Assembly: GCF_022669015.1 (NCBI RefSeq) | Contig: NZ_JAKKSL010000001.1 | Location: 1,346,059 to 1,410,058 of the forward strand | DNA: 64,000 nt | DNA from: Colwellia maritima | GTDB taxonomy: Bacteria > Pseudomonadota > Gammaproteobacteria > Enterobacterales > Alteromonadaceae | Reading direction: 5' to 3' | Part shown: piece by piece, positions 63,344-64,000 of the stretch | How the letters are laid out: the number at the start of each line of letters is the position of its first letter | How positions within the stretch are numbered: position 1 is the first letter of the stretch | The notes under the pieces: model-generated | What the model saw: the letters and a program-made list of their open reading frames with translations, nothing else | The model's database searches: none | What the model was told of the DNA's origin: nothing | Program-made: the position numbers and the translations under genes

Positions 63344-64000
63344 ATGCAGTCATATGATTTTCTGAAATCTGTTTTAGATACAATTACTGAACACATCGTC
63401 GTTATAGATAGCCGAGGCGATATATTATTTGTGAATAATAGGCGGTGTGTGTTTGGAGAAAAAAATTCGTGTGTAATTAATGAAAAATGGATTGGTATTA
63501 ATTATTTAAAGCAATGTGATAGTGCGAGTAATATGGGGGATGACTACGGAACTCAAGCTGCAATTGGTATTAGATCCGTTATTAGTGGTGAAGAAGAACA
63601 GTTTTATTTTGAATATCCGTGTCATAGTCAAGATGATAAACGTTGGTTTATGATGCGCGTTACCCCATTCACTGAAAAAGGCGTGAACTGTTTTGTAATT
63701 TCTCACCAAAATATTACAGAAAGGAAATTAGCGGAAGAAGAAGTTTTGAACCTGTCCCGTATTGACGGCTTAACTGACATACCCAATCGTCGCTATTTTA
63801 ATGAATTTTTACAAAACGAATGGAATCGTTGTCGTCGCCTTAATATACCGATCTCACTTGCTATGGTTGATCTTGACTATTTTAAATTATTGAATGATAC
63901 CTATGGACATCAAACTGGAGATGATTGTTTAAGGGCTTTAGGAACAGTACTGAAAAAATTTGGCAAACGGCCAAACGATCTTGTTGCTCGCTATGGCGGT
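63344..64000 (+). CDS. PAS-GGDEF diguanylate cyclase, 3' end cut by the window
   Basis: Starts ATG at 63344 (MQSYDFLKSVLDTITEHIVV) and remains open to the window end, 219 codons. An N-terminal PAS-like domain (VVIDSRGDILFVNN and NCFVISHQNITERKLAEEE) precedes a GGDEF domain with LTDIPNRRYFNEFL, VDLDYFKLLNDTYGHQTGDD and terminal ARYGG, cut just before the signature EEF. Cyclic-di-GMP synthesis is likely but the catalytic Glu is outside. The Arg-Arg in NNRRCVFGE stands where such PAS domains often have Trp. Confidence 0.85.
   Translation, partial: MQSYDFLKSVLDTITEHIVVIDSRGDILFVNNRRCVFGEKNSCVINEKWIGINYLKQCDSASNMGDDYGTQAAIGIRSVISGEEEQFYFEYPCHSQDDKRWFMMRVTPFTEKGVNCFVISHQNITERKLAEEEVLNLSRIDGLTDIPNRRYFNEFLQNEWNRCRRLNIPISLAMVDLDYFKLLNDTYGHQTGDDCLRALGTVLKKFGKRPNDLVARYGG

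Overview
The window looks like chromosomal DNA of a marine gammaproteobacterium of the Alteromonadales, most likely Colwelliaceae (Colwellia/Thalassotalea type). The grounds are low GC content, protein matches to that group recalled from memory, and conserved gammaproteobacterial gene order (ileS-lspA-fkpB-ispH next to a type IV pilus minor pilin cluster; bamD/rluD-pgeF-clpB; nadC-ampD-ampE-pdhR-aceEF-lpd). No database search was run, so the taxonomic call is inference.

Layout. 1-3.8 kb: ileS (5' end cut by the window), lspA, fkpB, ispH. 4.3-10.9 kb: pilus tip operon pilV-pilW-pilX-pilY1-pilE-tapY2. 11.2-12.5 kb: an IS256-family element inserted at the stop codon of a FimT/GspH pseudopilin gene, followed by a second tandem FimT/GspH paralogue. 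14-21 kb: nadE, glnB, bamD, rluD-pgeF, clpB. 21-28 kb: a DUF4124 protein, a two-TM ion channel, trhO, a MITE-like repeat, a HlyD/ABC exporter operon and a CDF metal exporter. 28-34.5 kb: canonical acnB and, divergently, a longer AcnB-like paralogue. 34.8-40.4 kb: dadA-dadX, a small lipoprotein and an M1 aminopeptidase lipoprotein. 40.8-50.7 kb: a NasT-like ANTAR regulator, then lpdA, aceF, aceE, pdhR, ampE and ampD. 50.8-64 kb: a retropepsin-like protease, nadC, GNAT, msrA, an MCP, an EAL-CBS-GGDEF protein, a RegB/RegA-type two-component pair, a solute-binding protein, a DUF3820 protein, cca, a GspA-GspB fusion protein and the start of a GGDEF protein.

The most striking property is not a gene. 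More than 30 frame breaks interrupt essential or highly conserved genes (ileS, lspA, ispH, rluD, aceE, aceF, lpdA, acnB, nadC and others). Nearly all sit where conservation of the protein predicts the pentamer GCTGG (or its complement CCAGC). By eye that pentamer survives only twice in 64 kb, both times at a frame break, whereas ACTGG, CCTGG and TCTGG are common. At the affected sites one reads GCTTGG, GCTCGG, GCTTTGG, GTCGGG, GCGG, GCCGG, or CCAAGC and CCAAAG. The best explanation is systematic base-calling error at a modified motif, which would indirectly reveal an active DNA modification system with a CCAGC/GCTGG target. Two further breaks lie in T/A homopolymers. I therefore annotate these loci as whole genes and give each break position, rather than calling them pseudogenes.

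Functionally the window combines central metabolism (pyruvate dehydrogenase with its PdhR repressor, two aconitases, alanine catabolism, NAD synthesis), envelope and pilus assembly, proteostasis (clpB, msrA), and several signalling genes. Most of the content is core genome. Accessory elements are the IS256-like insertion and the dispersed inverted-repeat elements.
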